Part shown: positions 12,999-24,757 of the stretch, in pieces
Layout: every line of letters begins with the position of its first letter
How positions within the stretch are numbered: position 1 is the stretch's first letter
Assembly (NCBI RefSeq): GCF_033115175.1
Contig: NC_084850.1
Location: 102,611,439-102,675,438 of the forward strand
From: Lepus europaeus
Lineage: Eukaryota; Chordata; Mammalia; Lagomorpha; Leporidae
Direction: 5' to 3'
Length of the DNA: 64,000 nucleotides
Notes under the pieces: model-generated
The model's input: the letters and a program-made list of their open reading frames with translations, nothing else
The model's database searches: none
Told to the model about the DNA's origin: nothing
Made by a program: the position numbers and the translations under genes

Positions 12999-13495
12999 AA
13001 AAGAAAAGCAAAAACAGTCTGCAAAAATGGAAAACAAATGGAAACAAATGTGTTTAACTGTGTATCAAGTTACTGACATGACCACACAGAGAAATGAATT
13101 GATCCAATCACCCATATGAGGCAAATTTTGCCTGTATACATTCTGTGGGATATAGTCCAATGGCAGGAAGACAGAAAGAAATCTTAAACCTTAAGTCAAT
13201 AATCTCACTTTTACTAGTGAACTTTGCTATTATTCTGAAACCATTACATGCATATTATATAATACGTGAATTGATAATATTAAGGAGCCAAATTTTCAGA
13301 ATAACAGAAAAGTATACATAAAAAGTTTAAGTAAAAGCCTTATGTTGGCTATGAGTTGGTAATTGTTTAAGGCTGGGAAGTAGGCATAGGGGCTCCTTAT
13401 ACTAGTCTACTTTTTATTTAACATTTTCCATTAAAATAAAAGATCTAATTGATAAGGTTAGAAAGGTCTTAGAGAAGGACTTCCTATACATTTTT

Positions 13496-13801
13496 AAAAA
13501 AGGATTTATTTATTTGTTTGAAAGGCAGAGTTGGGGCAGGGGAGATAATCTCTTCCATCCACTGGTTCACTCCCCAAATGGCTGCAATAGCCAGGGCTGA
13601 GCCAGGCTGAAGCCAGGAGCCTGGAATGCTATCCAGGTCTTCCACTTGGGTGGCAATTGGGCCATCTGCTGCTGCTTTCCCAGGTGCATTAGCAGAGAGC
13701 TGAAATGGAAGTAGAGCAGCTGAAGCTTGAACTGGAGCTCATATGGGCTGCTGGTTTCCCAGGCAGTGGCTTAACCCACTGCACCATGATGCTGGCCCCT
13801 C
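13496..13801 (-). mobile_element. CSINE with 14-bp target duplication
   Basis: TCCTATACATTTTT is exact at 13482-13495 and 13802-13815. From 13816 to 14290 there is only unassigned AT-rich DNA. Confidence 0.92.
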
Positions 13802-14292
13802 TCCTATACATTTTTTTTTAAATTAAACATAGCTAACTTTATAAAAGAAAGGCCTAAACTCTTAAATTTTCATTTAGAAACATCAGTGTGAACTCATGAT
13901 CTCTTTTCCTGTTTAAAAATACATAGTTTCTCTGTCCACTGAAAAACATCTAAAAGAAGTAACAATCTAGTAATACATGCAAAGAACCTAACAGGTTTTC
14001 CTGAATATGATTTCTCACTAAAAATAACTAAGTTGTCTTAAGACAAATGGATGGTCAAGAAATGGATTAAGACCGACCTAGAACAACTTTGTTGAGCCAA
14101 AAAGCAATAAAGCTCTCAAAGGCCAATGGAGTTCTATCAAAAGAATATAGAAGCCAGCCTGAGGGGCTCCCAATGGCCAACGATGAGACATAAGATCAAA
14201 AGGAATAATGACTAATTTGTTAAAACTGAATATATGAAAAGTCATGAGTTCATAATGATACTTAGATAAAAAGAGATCCATAAAACTCACTG

Positions 14293-14579
14293 GAGAGGCT
14301 GGCTGTTTGGCACAGGGGTTAAGATGCTGCTTGGGACAACCACATCCCATCTCGGACTGCCTGGTTTCAAGTCACAGCTCCCCTTTCCATTCCAGCTTCC
14401 TGCTAAAGCACACTCCATATTTGGATCCCATCCACTTGGTGGGAAACCTGGATTGAGTTCCTCTCCTGGCTTTGGCTTGGCCCAGCCATAGCTACTGTGG
14501 GCATCTGATGAGTAAACCAGCAGATGGGAGATCTGTTTATCTGTCTCTCTGCCTTCAAATAAATAAAACAAAAAAATTT
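14293..14579 (+). mobile_element. CSINE, old
   Basis: GGCTGGCTGTTTGGCACAG start and CTTCAAATAAATAAAACA tail, tail-to-tail with the next SINE. Confidence 0.85.
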
Positions 14580-14892
14580 AAGATTTATTTATTTATTTGA
14601 AAGGCAGAGTTACAGACAGAGAGGGGGAGAGAGAGAGAGGTCTTCCATCTGCTGGTTCATTTTCCAAATGGCCACAATGGCTGGAGCTGAGCTGATCCGG
14701 AGCCAGGAGCTTCCTCTGGATCTCCCACTTGGATGCAGGGACCCAAGCACTTGGGCCATCCTCTGCTGCTTTCCTAGGCCATAAGCAGAGAGCTGGATCT
14801 GAAGAGGAGCAGCCGTAACACAAACCGGTGCCCATATGGGATGCTGGTGCCGCAGGTGGAAGCTTAACCTACTATACCACAGTGCCGGCCCC
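14580..14892 (-). mobile_element. CSINE
   Basis: AGATTTATTTATTTATTTGA to AGTGCCGGCCCC. Shares its A/T junction with the plus-strand SINE at 14293, giving a tail-to-tail pair. Confidence 0.9.
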
Positions 14893-15302
14893 ACAAGAAA
14901 AAAATAAATAAATAAACTCTCTGGATACCCTGGAGGTTGCCAAGATACCAATTCATTACTCTGAAAATCAATGCTTACTTTTCTCTTTATTTTTCCTGAT
15001 ATGAAGCATATTCAAGTAAACCTAACAGGCCTATTGTACAAGAAAAGTTGTTAACATTCATTAGTAAATGCAGAGGCACTGACAGTGTTTCAAAATAATA
15101 ATTTTGCTGTCATTGTGTAAATCCACTGCTGTGGCCTTTGGAACAGTGGAAAAAAAAACAAAATAATAATTTTGCAACTCATTAAAATAATTGGTTCAAG
15201 TAATAATAATCAATGGCTTTAGTATTCCATGGGGGAAAACTGACAGGAAACTCTACAGTAAGTCATTACCAAAAGAATGCACGAATCAATCGCTAAAAGT
15301 AC

Positions 15303-15604
15303 AACAAAAAAAAGAGAAGGAGAGGCAGAGAGAGAGAGAGAGAGAGGCCTTCCATCACTACTTCACTCCCTAAATGGCCACAATGGCTGGAGTGCGTAGA
15401 TCCAAAGCCAGGAGCCAGGAGCTTCTCCTGGGTCTCCCACATGGGTGCAGGGGCCTGAGGACTTGGGCCATCTTTTACTGCATTCCCAGGACATAGCAGA
15501 GAGCTGGATCAGAAGTGGAGCAGGTGGGACTTGAACCAGCGCCCACATGGAATGCTGGCACTGCAGGCGGTGGCTTTACCTGCTACACCACAATACTGGC
15601 CCCA
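15303..15604 (-). mobile_element. CSINE
   Basis: A-rich/GA-rich left edge replaces the usual T tail; head ends ATACTGGCCCC. Confidence 0.85.
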
Positions 15605-15892
15605 GGTGAATCTTTAGAGAGTGAGCGAGTGAGAGCAGGAGAGAGATATCGATCGATTGATCTCCCCACCCACTGGTTCACTCCCCAAATGCCTACAATA
15701 GCTGGGGCTGGCCCAGGCCAAAGCCAAGACCTTGGAACTCAACCTGGATCTCCCACCTGGGTGGCGGGGATCTCAGCAGTTGAGCAATCACTGCTTCATC
15801 CCAGGGTGCACAAGAGCAGGAAGCTGGAATGGGAGAGACTGCTGGGACTTGAACCTAGGCACTCTAATATGGGATGTGGGCATCCCATGTGG
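15605..15892 (-). mobile_element. CSINE, old
   Basis: Abuts the previous SINE and the L1 tail at 15893; includes GGCTGGCCCAGGCCAAAGCC. Confidence 0.8.
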
Positions 15893-16937
15893 CTTTTTTT
15901 TTTTTAAAGAAAGCTTTTATTTAATGATTACAAATTTCATTGGTACAGCTTTAGGAATATAGCAGTTCTTTCCCCTATACCTGCCCTCCCACCCCCACTC
16001 CCATCCCACCTCCTACTCCCTCTCTCCCATCCCATTCTTCATTGAGATTCATTTTTCATTAACTTTATATAAAGAAGAGCAACTCTATACTAAGTAGAGA
16101 TTTCAACAATTTGCACCCACATGCACAAAGTATAAAGTACTGTTTGAAAACAGGTTTTACAGTTAATTCTCATAGTACAACTCATTAAAGACAGTGGTCC
16201 TACATGAGGAGTAAGTGCGCACTGACTCCTGTTATTATTTCTTTAGAAGATTTACCCATTTATTTATTTGAAAGGCAGAGTCACAGAGAGGCAGAGGCAC
16301 ACTCCCTAGATGGCCGCAATGGCCAGAGCTGTGCTGATCTGAAACCAGGAGCCAGGAGCTTCCTCTGGGCCTCATACGTGGGTGCAGGGGCACAAGGACT
16401 CGAGCCATCCTCTACTGCCCCTCCCCCACTAGGCCACAGCAGAGGGCTGGATTGGAAGTGGAACAGCTAGGACACAAACTGGCACCAACATGGGATGCCA
16501 GCACTGCAAGCAGGTGGTGGCCTTACCCACTATGCCATAGTGCTGGTCCCCTGTTGTTGATTTAACAATTAGCTCTTATTTATGATGTCAGTGATCACCC
16601 AGTCTCTTGAAATGAGCTGCCAAGGCTATGGAAGCCTTTTGAGTCCACAAACTCAGTATTTAGACAGGGCCATAAGCAAAGTGGGAGTCCTTTCTTCCCT
16701 TCAGAGAAAAGTAGATCCTTCTTAGATAGCCCCTTCTTTCCATTGGGGTCTCACTCACAGAGAGCTTTCATGTAGAACATTTTTTGCCACAGGGTCTTGG
16801 TTTGCCATGCCTGAAGTGCTCTCATGGGCTTTTAAGCCAGATCCAAATGCCTTAAGGGCTGATTCTGAGGTCAGAGTGCTGTTTAGGGCCACGTGGCATT
16901 TTAACTGTTATGCCCAATGCTTGCTTTTGGCATCTTT
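15893..16937 (-). mobile_element. rabbit L1 3' UTR fragment
   Basis: Starts with T10 and a TTTATTTAATGATTACAAATTTC-like end, then the C/T-rich stretch and the 'TTTGCACCCACATG' segment shared with copies at 22323 and 52101. 5'-truncated within the 3' UTR. A SINE (16242-16553) is inserted in it. Confidence 0.8.
16242..16553 (-). mobile_element. CSINE inside rabbit L1 3' UTR
   Basis: TTATTTATTTGAAAGGCAGAG to GTGCTGGTCCCC; the L1 3' UTR continues on both sides. Confidence 0.88.
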
Positions 16938-16952
16938 GAAATTATCAATAAA

Positions 16953-17237
16953 ATGGCCAGCGCTGCGGTTCACTTGGCTAATCCTCCGCCTGCGGCACTG
17001 GCACACCGGGTTCTAGTCCCAGTTGGGGCGCCGGATTCTGTCCCAGTTGCCCCTCTTCCAGTCCAGCTCTCTGCTGTGGCCCAGGAGGGCAGTGGAGGAT
17101 GGCCCAAGTGCTTGGGCCCTGCACCCTCATTTGGATCAGCACAGCACACTGGCCGTAGTGGCCATTTGGGGGGTGAACCAACGGAAAAGGAAGACCTTTC
17201 TCTCTGTCTCTCTCTCTCTAACTCTGCCTGACAAAAA
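16953..17237 (+). mobile_element. CSINE2 with 15-bp target duplication
   Basis: ATTATCAATAAAATG at about 16938-16952 and 17238-17252. Confidence 0.93.
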
Positions 17238-17252
17238 AATTATCAATAAAAT

Positions 17253-18490
17253 GATAAACATCACAAGAAAAAGCATTCACCACCACCAATCATCAGGAAA
17301 ATGCAAGCCAAATCCACAATGAGATATCACTTCAAACACGTTAGGATAGCTATTATCAAAAAGAAAAGAGACAAGTGTTGGTGAGGATATGGAAAAAAAT
17401 GAATATTTGTACACTGTGTGAATGTAAATTGTACAGTCATTATGGAAAACAGTATGGAAGTTCCTCAAAAAAAGTACTGTATGATCCAGTAATCCCAGTT
17501 CTAATTATATATCCAAAGGAAGTAAAATTACTATCTTTAAGAGATATCTGTATTCCTGTGTTCACTGCAACATTAACAGCCAAGACACGAAATCAGCCTA
17601 GGTATGTTAACAGATGAATATATACAGAAAATGTGGGGGACACACACAGGAATGTTATGCAGCACTGAAAAAGGAGATTGATGGGGGCAGGTGTTATGGC
17701 ACAGTGGGTTAAGCTACCATTTGTGATGCCCACATTCCATATTAGAGTGCAGGTTTGAGTCTAGGCTACTCTGTGCTTCCATTCTAGCTTCTTGCTAAAG
17801 TACCTGGGAGGCGACCAGATGATGGTCCAAGTTCTTGGGTTCCTGCCAGCCATGTGGGAGATATGGGTGGAGTTCCTGGCTCCTGGTTTCAGTCTGAACC
17901 AGCCCTGGCTGTTGCAGGCATTGGGGGGGGGGGTGTACCAGCAAATGGAAGATCTCTCTGTCTGATCTTACTGTCTTTCAAATAAATAAGTAAATCTTTA
18001 AAAAAAACGAAATCCTGCCATTTGGAACACACGTATGAACTTGGAGGACATAATGCTAAATGAAATAAATTACAAAGAGAAAGAACAAATACTATATGAT
18101 CTCAATTATATGTGGAATCTAAAAAAGTCAAATTTATTGAAACAGAATAGAATGGTGGTTGGCAAGTGCTGGGGTGTGGGGGAAATAGGGAGATGTTGGC
18201 CAAAGCATACATGCTTGCAGTTAAAAGATGAGTAAGTTCTGAGGATCTAACATACAGCATTGTGCTTATAGTTAGAAATATTGTATTGTATACTTCAAAT
18301 TTGCTAAGAGTATATTTTAAATGTTCTTACCATAAATAAGTGGAAAGTGTGTAAAGTGATAGATGTGTTAATTTACTGTGGTTATCATTCTATAATATTT
18401 ACATGTATCAAGTCATCATGTTACAGACCTTAAAACAGATAACTTATTTCTGAAATTATATTTCAGTAAAGCTAGAAAAATTGACACTGT
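17253..18490 (+). mobile_element. L1 ORF2 3' end and 3' UTR fragment
   Basis: Decayed copy of the end of L1 ORF2 (GTGTGAATGTAAATTGTACAG, TATGATCCAGTAATCCCAG, ATATGTGGAATCTAAAAAAG). A SINE sits at 17683-18006. Multiple frameshifts; inactive. Confidence 0.85.
17683..18006 (+). mobile_element. CSINE inside L1
   Basis: GGGGGCAGGTGTTATGGCAC to AATAAATAAGTAAATC; contains G10 at 17920-17931. Confidence 0.85.
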
Positions 18491-18539
18491 CTTTTCCACC
18501 TTCCTGTGAATTTATAATTCTTCCAAAATTAAAAAGTTG

Positions 18540-18781
18540 ATTAAAAAACTCACGACATACCATGACACACCTATTAGAAAACTGACAATACCTAAATGGT
18601 AACATGGATGCATAGTAACAGGAAATCTCACTCATGGCTGATGCAAATGCAAAATGGTAGAATCACTTCGAAAAATAGTTTTTTATGGTTAAACACATAC
18701 TTACCATGACACTCAGCAATATCACACCTATGTATTTACCAAAGTGATTTGAAAGGTATGTACATTCAAAAACCTATACAC
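18540..18781 (+). mobile_element. old L1 ORF2 fragment
   Basis: Weak L1-like order: TAAACACATACTTACCATGA, a CAGCAATATCACACCTATG segment and a TATTTACCAAAG segment, as in the ORF2 3' region. No intact frame. Confidence 0.5.
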
Positions 18782-19092
18782 GGGGGCCAGCTTTGTGGCA
18801 TAATGGGTGAAGCTGCTGCCTGCAATATCAGCATCTCATATGGGTACCAATTCGAGTCCTGGCTGCTCCATTTCTGATTTAGCTCCCTGCTAATGGGAAA
18901 GCAGCTTCCTGTTTGAGAAAGCAGTGGAAGATGGCCCAAGTCCTTGGGCCCCTGCACTTATGTGGGAGACCTGGATGAAGCTCCTAACTCCTGGCTTTGG
19001 CCTGGCCCAGCCCTGGCCACTGTGACCATTTGGGGAGCGAACTAGTGGATGGAAGATCTCTCTAACACTCTCTCGTATTCCCTGAGACACAA
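18782..19092 (+). mobile_element. CSINE at the left edge of Tigger1
   Basis: GGGGGCCAGCTTTGTGGCAT start; lacks a clear A tail. Confidence 0.82.
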
Positions 19093-19290
19093 AAATATTG
19101 ATATTAGGCTACTTAATAACCCTACAATGGTATCCAAGTGTTCAAGCAAAAGGGAGAGTTGTATGTCTCTTGCTTTAGATTAAAAGCTAGAAAGAATTAC
19201 GCTTACTGAAGAAGGCATGTCAAAAGCTGAATTAGGCCAAAAGTTAGGCCTCTAGTACCAAAGAGCTGAGTTGTAAATGCAAATGAAAAG

Positions 19291-19635
19291 TTTTTTAAAA
19301 ATATTTTATTTATTTGAAAGGCGGAGTTACACAAACAATACACACACACAGAGATGGAGGGAGGGAGAGAGAGAATGAATATCTTCCATCCACTGTTTTA
19401 CTTTCCAAATGGCTGTGACAGCCAGGGCTGGGCCAGGCTGAAGCCAGGAGCATCTGGATCTCCCACATGAGTGGCAGGGGCCCAAGCACTTGGGTCATTT
19501 TCCACTGCTTTCCCAGGCACATTAGCAGGGAGCTGAATAAGAAGTGGAGCAGGCAGGCCTTGAAGCAGCACACATATTGGATGCTGGTGTTGCAGGTGTC
19601 AGCTTCACCTTCTATGCCACATCATTGACCCCCAG
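19291..19635 (-). mobile_element. CSINE inside Tigger1
   Basis: Interrupts the transposon between its 5' leader and transposase regions; has a CACACACA stretch in the tail region. Confidence 0.87.
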
Positions 19636-20911
19636 AAAAAAGATCTTGATGGAAATTAAAAGTGCTGCTTCATTGAATTTGTAGATGATAAGAAAGAAAA
19701 ACAGCCTTGTTACTGAAATGGAAAGATTTAGTGGTCTGGACAGAAGATCAAACTAACTGTAACATTCCCTTAAGTCAAAGCGTAGTTCAGAGTGAGACCC
19801 TAACTCTATTCATTCTTTGAAAGTTGAGAGAGATGAGGAAGCTGCAAGAAAAAAGTATGAAGCTAGTAGAGGTTGGCTCATGAGGTTTAAGGAAAGCTAC
19901 TGTCTCCACAACATAAAAGTGCAAGGTACAGCAGTAAGTGCTGATATAGAAGCTACAGCAAGTTACTCAGATCTAGCTAAGATAAGTGATGAAAGTGGCT
20001 GCACTAAACAACAGATCTGCAGTATAGATGAAACAGAAGATGTAATCTAGCACTTTCATAGCGACAGAGGAAAAGTCAATGCCTGTCTTCAAAGAACAGG
20101 CTTTTTGTTGGAGGCAAATGTAGTTGATAACCTTTAAGTTGAAACCAGTGCTTATTGGCCATTCTAAACATGCTAAAGCTCTTAAGAATTATATTAAATC
20201 TACTCTGCTTATGCTGTATATATGGATCAAAGAAGCCTGGATGACAGTACAACTGTTAACAACACGGCTTACTGAGTATCTTAAGCCCACTCTTGAGACC
20301 TACTTCAAAATATTCCTGTTCACTGACAATGCACTTGGTCACCCAAGAGCTCTAATGGAGATAAAACATCCATTTTGTAGCCCATGGATCAAGGAGCAAA
20401 TTAGACTTTCAAGTATAATTTTAAGAAATATACTTTGTAAATCCTTGGCTGCCATAGATAGTGATTCCTCTGAAAGATCTGGGCAAAGTAAATTGCCTCT
20501 GAAAAGGACGCACCATTCTATATGCCATTAAGAACGTAATTGTCAAAATAACAACATTAACAGGCATGTGGAAGAAGTTCATTCCAATGTTCATGGATAA
20601 CTCTGAGAGATTCAACCCATGAGTGTAAGAAGTAACTGCCGATGTGGCAGAAATAGCAGGAGAACTAGAATTGGAAGTGCAGCCTGAACATGTGATTGAA
20701 TTTCTGCACTTCTCATGATAAAGCATTAGCAGATGGAGAGCTGCTTCTTATCGATGAACAAAGTAGTCTCTTGTGATGGAATCTCCTCCTGGGGAAAATG
20801 CTCTGAATACTGCTCAAAGGACAACAAAGGATTACACAGTGTTACATAAACTTAGTTGATAAAGCAACAGCAGACTTTGAAAGGACTGGTGCCAATTTTA
20901 AAAATACTTCT

Positions 20912-21142
20912 GTGAGTAAAATGCAATCAAATAGCACTGCATGCTACAGAGAAATCTTTTGTGAAAGGAAGAATCAATCAATGAGCCAAACTTCACTGTT
21001 GTCTTATTTTAAGAAATTTCCACAGCCACCCCAAATGTCAACAACCATCACCCTGACCAGTCAGCAACCATCGAAACCAAGGCAAGACCCTCCACCAAAC
21101 AAACAAACAAACAAACAAATCACATCATTGTTAGCTTTTTAA
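20912..21142 (+). pseudogene. Tigger1 transposase C-terminal fragment
   Basis: A 76-codon open remnant corresponding to the last part of the Tigger1 transposase, ending in a poly-Gln/Lys/Thr tract created by an AAAC microsatellite (21094-21118) that replaces the normal terminus. It has no catalytic residues and no start of its own. Confidence 0.75.
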
Positions 21143-21338
21143 AGCAATATTTTTCAATGAAGGTTTGTACACTGTTGTCTTGAATGTTGTGTAATATGTT
21201 ACACACTTAATAGACTACATACAGGCTATAAACATAACTTTCATATGCACTGGAAGAAAACTCATCTGATTTTCTTTATTACAACATTCACTTTATTGTG
21301 GTGATTTGGAAATACATCTACAGTATTTCTAAGGCAGG

Positions 21339-21545
21339 GAACATCTGGCCTGTGGACTGTACAAGGCCAGTGAAATCATTTGGTCTGGTCCTGCCAAGGC
21401 AACCATAGGTGAGACTCAATATTCAACAAATCCATAGTAGGCTAACTTTTAAGATGATAATTTTATATGGCGTGTGAATGATATTATAAGTATCCAAATG
21501 GCCCTTGGCAAAAAAAAAAGGCTTTCCACCTCTGCTGTAAGGTAT
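21339..21545 (+). mobile_element. hAT-Charlie-like fragment (possibly MER58)
   Basis: CTGGCCTGTGGACTGTACAA, AATCATTTGGTCTGGTCCTG and ATCCAAATGGCCCTTGGC resemble hAT-Charlie elements. The family name is uncertain. Confidence 0.45.
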
Positions 21546-21699
21546 ATCCATTCAGAACTAATTATAGATATTTGAGTGCACATGGCTTAATATTCAATAC
21601 ATATATTTCTTAACTCTGTTGAAGAACCTAGAACCAGTGACATCTTGGTAGTAATGGGCACATCTAGCACTCATATCTTAGATTCTAACTACCACTGTA

Positions 21700-22322
21700 G
21701 AATAAATGGGATGAGGACTCTTGGAGGAATATTTGATAGTAGTTCTGGGGCAAGGAAAATAACAGGATGAGCCTGGAATACCTTACAGATCTAGAAAGTA
21801 AGGAAGTGTTTGAAAATCAGAAGGATGAGGGCATGTCAAAGTGACAGAGGAGCCATCCTAAAAGAGCTCCCAAGGGCTAAAACTGGAACAATTTGATAGT
21901 TCTTGATAATAACCTAAAGAATAAAATATGTACCTATGAGTCAATACTGATAGAAATCAATGATTGAGTAAACAAATGGGATAGAATTCAGTAATCTTTT
22001 TTACAGAAGTATTCCAAATAATGTATGTAAATATCCCTGTCTCCAGGAGGTAGATCTTAACTCTCCTCTCCTTGAACATGGGAGGATCTTTGTGACTCAG
22101 TGACTCCAAGTATGGAAAGGGAAACACAGAAAGTTTACATTAGTGAAATGTGGCAGATACCACCTCATGTTCATATCCTATTGCCTCATGATGTGATGTG
22201 ATATGATGTGACTATGTGAAGGGCGCTTCACCTCTTCCCAAAAACCCATTATGACCCCAGTCTAACAGAGAAAATATTAGACAAATCTAACCCGAGAAAC
22301 ATTTCTACAAAATAGCCAGCTG
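21700..22322 (+). mobile_element. old L1 (L1M type) 3' UTR, left part
   Basis: Recognised from ancient L1 3' UTR phrases (CTCCAGGAGGTAGA..., GGGCGCTTCACCTCT, AACCCATTATGACCCCAGTC). It is cut at 22322 by the rabbit L1 insertion and resumes at 23740. Confidence 0.7.
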
Positions 22323-23240
22323 TTTTTTTTTCATTTTCAATTATCTTTACATACAGAAGATCGATTTAGTATATACTAAGTAAAGATTTCATCAGTTTGC
22401 ACCCACATAGAAACACAAGGTGTAAAAATACTGTTTCAGTACTAGTTATAGCATTACTTCACATTGGACAACACATTAAGGAAAGATCCCACATGAGACG
22501 TAAGTACACAGTGACTCCTGTTGTTGATTTAACAATTTGACACTCTTGTTTATGGCGTCAGTAATCTCCCTAGGCTCTAGTCATGAGTTGCCGAGGCTAT
22601 GGATCTTATTCCAACAGGGTCATAGTCAAAGTGGAAGTTCTCTCCTCCCTTCAGAGAAAGGTACCTCCTTCTTTGATGGCCCCATTCTTTCCACTGGGAT
22701 CTCACTCTCAGAGATCTTTCATTTAGGTCTTTTTTTTTTTTTCCAGAGTGTCTTGGCTTTCCATACCTAAAATACTCTCATGGGCTCTTGAGCTAGATCC
22801 GAATGCCTTAAGGGCTGATTCTGAGGCCAGAGTGTTATTTAGGACATCTGCCATTCTATGAGTCTGCTGTGTCTCCCACTTCCCATGTTGGATTGTTCTC
22901 TCCCTTTTTGGTTCTATCAGTTATTATTAGCAGACACTAGTCTTGTTTGTGTGATCCCTTTGACTCTTAGACCTATCAGTGTGATCAATTGTGAACTGAA
23001 GATGATCACTTGGACTAGTAAGATGGCATTGGTACATGTCACCTTGATGGAATTGTATTGGAATCCCCTGGCACGTTTCTAACTCCCTCATTTGGGGCAA
23101 GTCCAATTGAGCATGCCTCAAATTGTACATCTCCTCCCTCTCTTTTTCCCACTCTTATATTTAACAGGGATCACTTTTCAGTTAAAATTTAAACACCTAA
23201 GAATAATTGTGTGTTAATTACAGAGTTCAACCACTAGAAA
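22323..23240 (-). mobile_element. rabbit L1 3' UTR fragment inserted in an older L1
   Basis: T9 then CATTTTCAATTATC and the same order of blocks as the 15893 copy, extending farther into the 3' UTR to about 23240. It interrupts the old L1M 3' UTR that resumes at 23740. Confidence 0.8.
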
Positions 23241-23262
23241 ATTAATCAATTCTTAAAAAAAT

Positions 23263-23397
23263 ATCATGTAGGATCTCTGTCCTTAATGTGCTGTACATTG
23301 TGATTTAATGCTATAACTAGTATTCCAACAGTATTTTTCACTTGGTGTTGCTATGTGAGGGCAAACTGTTGAAATCTTTACTTAATATATACTAAAC
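23263..23397 (+). mobile_element. inverted partial copy of the same rabbit L1 3' UTR
   Basis: This stretch is the reverse complement, with mismatches, of 22368-22499 (GTGCAAACTG..., CTTTACTTAG/ATATATACTAAA). It lies directly beyond the head of the minus-strand copy, forming an inverted repeat with arms of about 130 bp and a spacer of about 760 bp. Confidence 0.75.
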
Positions 23398-23398
23398 T

Positions 23399-23739
23399 GG
23401 CCGGCGCCGTGGCTCAACAGGCTAATCCTCCGCCTTGCGGCGCCGGCACACCGGGTTCTAGTCCCGGTCGGGGCACCGATCCTGTCCCGGTTGCCCCTCT
23501 TCCAGGCCAGCTCTCTGCTGTGGCCAGGGAGTGCAGTGGAGGATGGCCCAAGTCCTTGGGCCCTGCACCCCATGGGAGACCAGGAGAAGCACCTGGCTCC
23601 TGCCATCGGATCAGCGCGGTGCGCCGGCCGCAGCGCGCTACCACGGCGGCCATTAGAGGGTGAACCAATGGCAAAGGAAGACCTTTCTCTCTGTCTCTCT
23701 CTCTCTCACTGTCCACTCTGCCTGTCAAAAAAAAAAAAA
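23399..23739 (+). mobile_element. CSINE2, top layer of a nest
   Basis: Near-consensus young copy (GGCCGGCGCCGTGGCTCAAC to A13) lying between the inverted rabbit L1 piece and the resumed old L1. Confidence 0.93.
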
Positions 23740-23990
23740 GAAGACATGACAACTAAAAGTAATGTGGGATCCTGGATTGAATTCTAAGTGAAACAATTGT
23801 TGAAATAACAATAAAGTATAGAGTTAATACTATTTTACCAATAAGTTTATTTGTTTTGGCCAATGTACCATGAATATATGGTTATGCTAACATTAGAGAA
23901 AGCTGGGCAAAGGGTATATGGAAACTTTTTGTAATTTTCCCCAAAACCTAAAATTATTCCAGTATAAAAAGTTTATTTAAAAAACCAAAA
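23740..23990 (+). mobile_element. old L1 (L1M type) 3' UTR, right part
   Basis: Continuation of the element at 21700-22322: GACATGACAACTAAAAGTAA, GGATCCTGGATTGAATTC, then GCTGGGCAAAGGGTATATGG and AAAATTATTCCAG just before the end. Confidence 0.75.
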
Positions 23991-24139
23991 CATTCAATAA
24001 CTTCTCATTTCATTCAGACTAGAAGCCAAAGTCTCTACAGTGGCTTACATGATCCTATGCTACTTGACTTTATATCTTTATTACTTATTAGACCTCATCT
24101 ACTATGCTTAAATGAATGGATGAATGACACTCTAAATCA

Positions 24140-24254
24140 AAGGAATCCAAGTCTAAATGATCATTACAATCATCTGGGAAACTACTGAAAATGCAGAGTT
24201 CAAGGCTACATCTCAGAGATTTCTGAATCAGTCTTTCTGAGGTAGAAGCTGGAA

Positions 24255-24257
<3 letters not shown>
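24140..24257 (+). mobile_element. MER5-like hAT fragment, left part
   Basis: ATCATCTGGGAAACTACTGA and CTCAGAGATTTCTGAATCAG match the MER5 pattern. It is interrupted by an AT repeat and a SINE and appears to resume at about 24550. Confidence 0.6.

Positions 24258-24302
<45 letters not shown>
24258..24302. repeat. (TA)n microsatellite
   Basis: About 45 bp of pure TA alternation at the junction between the MER5-like fragment and a SINE tail. Confidence 0.95.
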
Positions 24303-24305
<3 letters not shown>

Positions 24306-24545
24306 ACTTAGAGAGAAACAGACACAGACCACACACTGGTTCACTCTCCAAATGCCTACAATGGCCGGGGCTGGGCCAGGCCTGAAGTGGATGCCCATTC
24401 AGGTCCTCCCATGTGGGTAGCAAGAGCCCAATTACTTGGGCCATCACTGCTACCTCCCACAGTCTGTATTAACAAGAAGCTGGAGTCAAACCCAGGTACT
24501 CCAATGTGAGAGGCAGGCATCTTAACCACTAGGCTAACTGCCTGC
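24303..24545 (-). mobile_element. CSINE inside MER5-like element
   Basis: Shortened body GGCCGGGGCTGGGCCAGGCC; head ending GCCTGCTCCC. Confidence 0.8.
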
Positions 24546-24757
24546 TCCCAGAAATATATATTTTTACAAGTACCCTAGATAGTTCTGAGAATTAGTCAGG
24601 TTTGGAAGATTCTCAAGGTGAAAAAACTTATGAATTCTCTTATTAATTGAAAGCAAATAATTGTGACTACTGTAATTGAAGAGGAAAATTGAGACATTCT
24701 GAGGTACTGACTATTAAAGATAAAAGTGAATCTTCGAAGGATAAGTCTACCTTTAGT

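Larger units (their letters stand above)
19095..21338 (+). mobile_element. Tigger1 DNA transposon, decayed (pogo/Tc1-mariner superfamily)
   Basis: A fossil of the Tigger1 transposon, which encoded a DDD transposase with CENP-B-type DNA-binding domains. Broken reading frames on the plus strand match the transposase: 19817-20050 ([25 protein letters not shown]), 20124-20531 (an FTDNALGHPRALME-like segment around 20318-20360) and the C terminus at 20912-21142 ([16 protein letters not shown]). Frameshifts and stops separate them, so it cannot be active. The 3' end resembles the Tigger1 terminal repeat and finishes at about 21338. The 5' terminal repeat and first several hundred bases are missing; homology starts at about 19095, right after a SINE. 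A second SINE (19291-19635) interrupts it. Its age fits insertion before the lagomorph radiation. Confidence 0.85.

Noticed and set aside
23414-23752. 112-codon ORF and many similar Arg/Pro/Trp-rich ORFs elsewhere
   Set aside because: These recur wherever a CSINE2 lies; they are translations of SINE sequence on either strand.
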